From positions 1-7,501 of the forward strand of contig JBAWYD010000108.1 in NCBI GenBank assembly GCA_037143735.1: 7,501 nucleotides of DNA, in the 5' to 3' direction. Position numbers and translations under genes: made by a program. This DNA is from JAPLJQ01 sp037143735. Lineage in GTDB: Bacteria; Desulfobacterota; Syntrophia; Syntrophales; UBA2185. Numbering within the stretch: the stretch's first letter is position 1; each line of letters opens with the position of its first letter. The notes beneath the pieces are model-generated. The model searched no databases. It was given only the letters and a program-made list of their open reading frames with translations, and was not told where the DNA came from. Positions 6,789-7,501 of this stretch are shown here, piece by piece.

Positions 6789-6794
6789 CCTCCT
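6789..6794 (-). promoter_or_regulatory. ribosome binding site that fixes the hemB start
   Basis: AGGAGG on the minus strand with a 9-nt spacer to ATG 6779. It supports the ATG over the GTG at 6797. Confidence 0.8.
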
Positions 6795-6821
6795 CACGAA
6801 AAATCTTTTTCGATGGTTGGA

Positions 6822-6850
6822 AGCATAGAGAAAAAGGGTATGTGTGTCAA
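6822..6850 (-). promoter_or_regulatory. sigma70-type promoter for hemB-ahbD
   Basis: On the minus strand a perfect -35 box TTGACA (6850-6845) is followed by exactly 17 nt and the -10 box TATGCT (6827-6822, four of six matches to TATAAT). Transcription would start near 6815, leaving a leader of about 36 nt that carries the hemB ribosome binding site. It is the strongest promoter candidate seen in the window. Confidence 0.72.
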
Positions 6851-6981
6851 TGTGAAAACGGCTGAGAGAACTGAATTATTGAACAAGCTCTAACCACCAT
6901 GCCCGGGTCGGGCACAACGAAGGATGAAAATCCCCCTCCCTCTCATTTCCGGAAACGCCGAAGTCTATTTTCTGATAGTAA

Positions 6982-7028
6982 TGATGGTCAGTTCCTACGG
7001 CCGGAGCGATATCCGGATGGGACCATCA
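6982..7028. repeat. nested inverted repeat, possible structured leader RNA
   Basis: TGATGGTC (6982-6989) and GACCATCA (7021-7028) form a perfect 8-bp outer stem. Inside the 31-nt interval, CCGGA (7001-7005) and TCCGG (7012-7016) form a second perfect stem with the 6-nt loop GCGATA. An asymmetric internal loop (11 nt on one side, 4 nt on the other) separates them. It lies about 150 nt before the FixH-like gene. Confidence 0.5.
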
Positions 7029-7075
7029 GGGATATAGGGCAGAGCGATAACCTTTTTTTTAAATCCTTAAAAATC

Positions 7076-7104
7076 TTGATGAAACATTAATGATTTCATG
7101 GTAT
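7076..7104 (+). promoter_or_regulatory. weak promoter candidate with overlapping palindrome for the FixH-like gene
   Basis: TTGATG (7076-7081), a 17-nt spacer and TGGTAT (7099-7104) form a weak sigma70-like match. The spacer is covered by a partial palindrome at 7079-7099: ATGAAA and TTTCAT arms around CATTAATG. A site there could be an operator for a dimeric regulator. The -10 matches only three of six positions, so this is tentative. Confidence 0.3.
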
Positions 7105-7182
7105 TTTTCTTCACGCATAAGGAGGCATCATCCTCACTGATACATCGAATGGTTTTCAAAAAGGAATGAAAGGAGACAGGTG

Positions 7183-7501
7183 ATGAAGAAATTTGCTACA
7201 GTCATACTCATACTGCTTCTCGCAGCAGGTTTTGTGTATGCGAAGGATTACACGGTAATGAAGAAGGCCGGAAACTACATGGTTAATGTAAAGATGGATA
7301 AAAATCCTCCGGTTACGGGCCAGAATAAGATGGAGATAAACATCCAGGACGCCAAAGGCGCCGCTGTGACCGACGCCATGGTGGCTGTGGACTATGGCAT
7401 GGCGGCCATGCCCGGGATGCCGGCCATGAATTACAAGTCAAAAACAGAATTGCAGAGCGGCCGGTATATGGCGAATCTTAATTTTTCCATGTCCGGGTCC
7501 T
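7183..7501 (+). CDS. secreted FixH/YtkA-like protein, Met-rich (partial, runs off right edge)
   Basis: ATG 7183 follows AGGAGA (7171-7176) at a good distance, and 106 codons are visible before the window ends, with no stop. The N-terminus is a clear signal peptide: MKK, a hydrophobic core, then FVYA before KDYTV (likely cut near residue 20). The mature part has NPPVTGQNKMEINIQDAKG (41-59), TDAMVAVDYGM, then a Met-rich turn with M73, M76, M79 and M82 (MAAMPGMPAM) and an SGRYMANLNFSMSGS strand. This is the pattern of YtkA-like/FixH-like immunoglobulin-type domains. Such domains occur as small periplasmic proteins beside heavy-metal RND efflux or cytochrome oxidase assembly genes, or fused to CusB-like adaptors. 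The spaced methionines would suit Cu(I) or Ag(I) binding, which is inference. Downstream genes lie outside the window, so its pathway cannot be decided. Confidence 0.83.
   Translation, partial: MKKFATVILILLLAAGFVYAKDYTVMKKAGNYMVNVKMDKNPPVTGQNKMEINIQDAKGAAVTDAMVAVDYGMAAMPGMPAMNYKSKTELQSGRYMANLNFSMSGS

Larger units (their letters stand above)
6851..7182. other. intergenic region between divergent hemB and FixH-like gene
   Basis: This stretch lies between the hemB promoter and the plus-strand gene at 7183. I find no convincing coding sequence. It holds a small GC hairpin (GCCCG-GGT-CGGGC, 6901-6913), a nested inverted repeat (6982-7028), an uninterrupted T8 at 7052-7059, and a palindrome over a weak promoter candidate (7076-7104). 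An open frame at 6899-7090 has no ribosome binding site and no recognisable motif. The length leaves room for a regulated leader or small RNA, but I could not match it to a known riboswitch class. Confidence 0.5.

Noticed and set aside
6780..6797. GTG start for hemB at 6797
   Set aside because: It overlaps the AGGAGG that serves ATG 6779, and the family normally begins close to the YRPRRLR segment.
6901..6913. GCCCG-GGT-CGGGC hairpin as a terminator
   Set aside because: No T-run follows on either strand and no gene ends here.
7021..7060. Intrinsic terminator ending in T8 at 7052-7059
   Set aside because: I found no stem immediately before the T-run. The nearest stem ends 24 nt upstream, too far for a standard terminator.
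6899..7090. Plus-strand open frame of 63 codons in the intergenic region
   Set aside because: There is no Shine-Dalgarno before the ATG, it spans the nested hairpin, and the peptide has no recognisable domain.

Overview
The window most likely comes from a strictly anaerobic, sulfate-reducer-like or syntrophic bacterium of the Desulfobacterota (former Deltaproteobacteria). The main evidence is the siroheme-dependent (Ahb) haem pathway: an AhbA-type siroheme decarboxylase and an AhbD-type radical SAM haem synthase lie near hemB. An imperfect inverted repeat of a type I recall from such genomes (core GTCATTGCGA...AAGCAATCT) is also present. The placement is inferred from gene content. No rRNA, tRNA, CRISPR array, transposase or phage gene is visible.

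Almost everything is on the minus strand and reads from right to left. A good sigma70-type promoter (6822-6850) precedes hemB (6779-5802), followed after 27 nt by ahbD (5774-4659). The 3' end of ahbD runs into an imperfect inverted repeat (4594-4680), which supplies its last six residues and stop codon. On the minus strand this repeat is followed almost at once by a T7 run, so it looks like a terminator or attenuator. Beyond it come a secreted EF-hand protein (4550-4155), ahbA (4153-3707, one base after the EF-hand stop), a secreted DUF4384-type protein (3690-2815), polA (2774-102), and the first ten codons of another gene with an excellent ribosome binding site (32-1). Spacings after the repeat are 1, 16, 40 and 69 nt, which suggests one transcription unit.

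On the plus strand, after an intergenic region of about 400 bp (6780-7182) with a nested hairpin and a palindrome over a weak promoter candidate, a secreted FixH/YtkA-like protein begins at 7183 and runs off the right edge.

Functionally, HemB makes porphobilinogen, the first tetrapyrrole precursor. AhbA, normally with AhbB, decarboxylates siroheme, and AhbD converts Fe-coproporphyrin III to haem b. AhbB and AhbC are not in the window. The EF-hand and DUF4384 proteins have no known role in haem synthesis, and DNA polymerase I at the end of the run is probably a positional rather than a functional partner. The points most worth checking are the repeat that ends ahbD, a heptanucleotide tandem repeat inside the ahbD reading frame, the loss of the proofreading active site in PolA, and the tight EF-hand/AhbA coupling.
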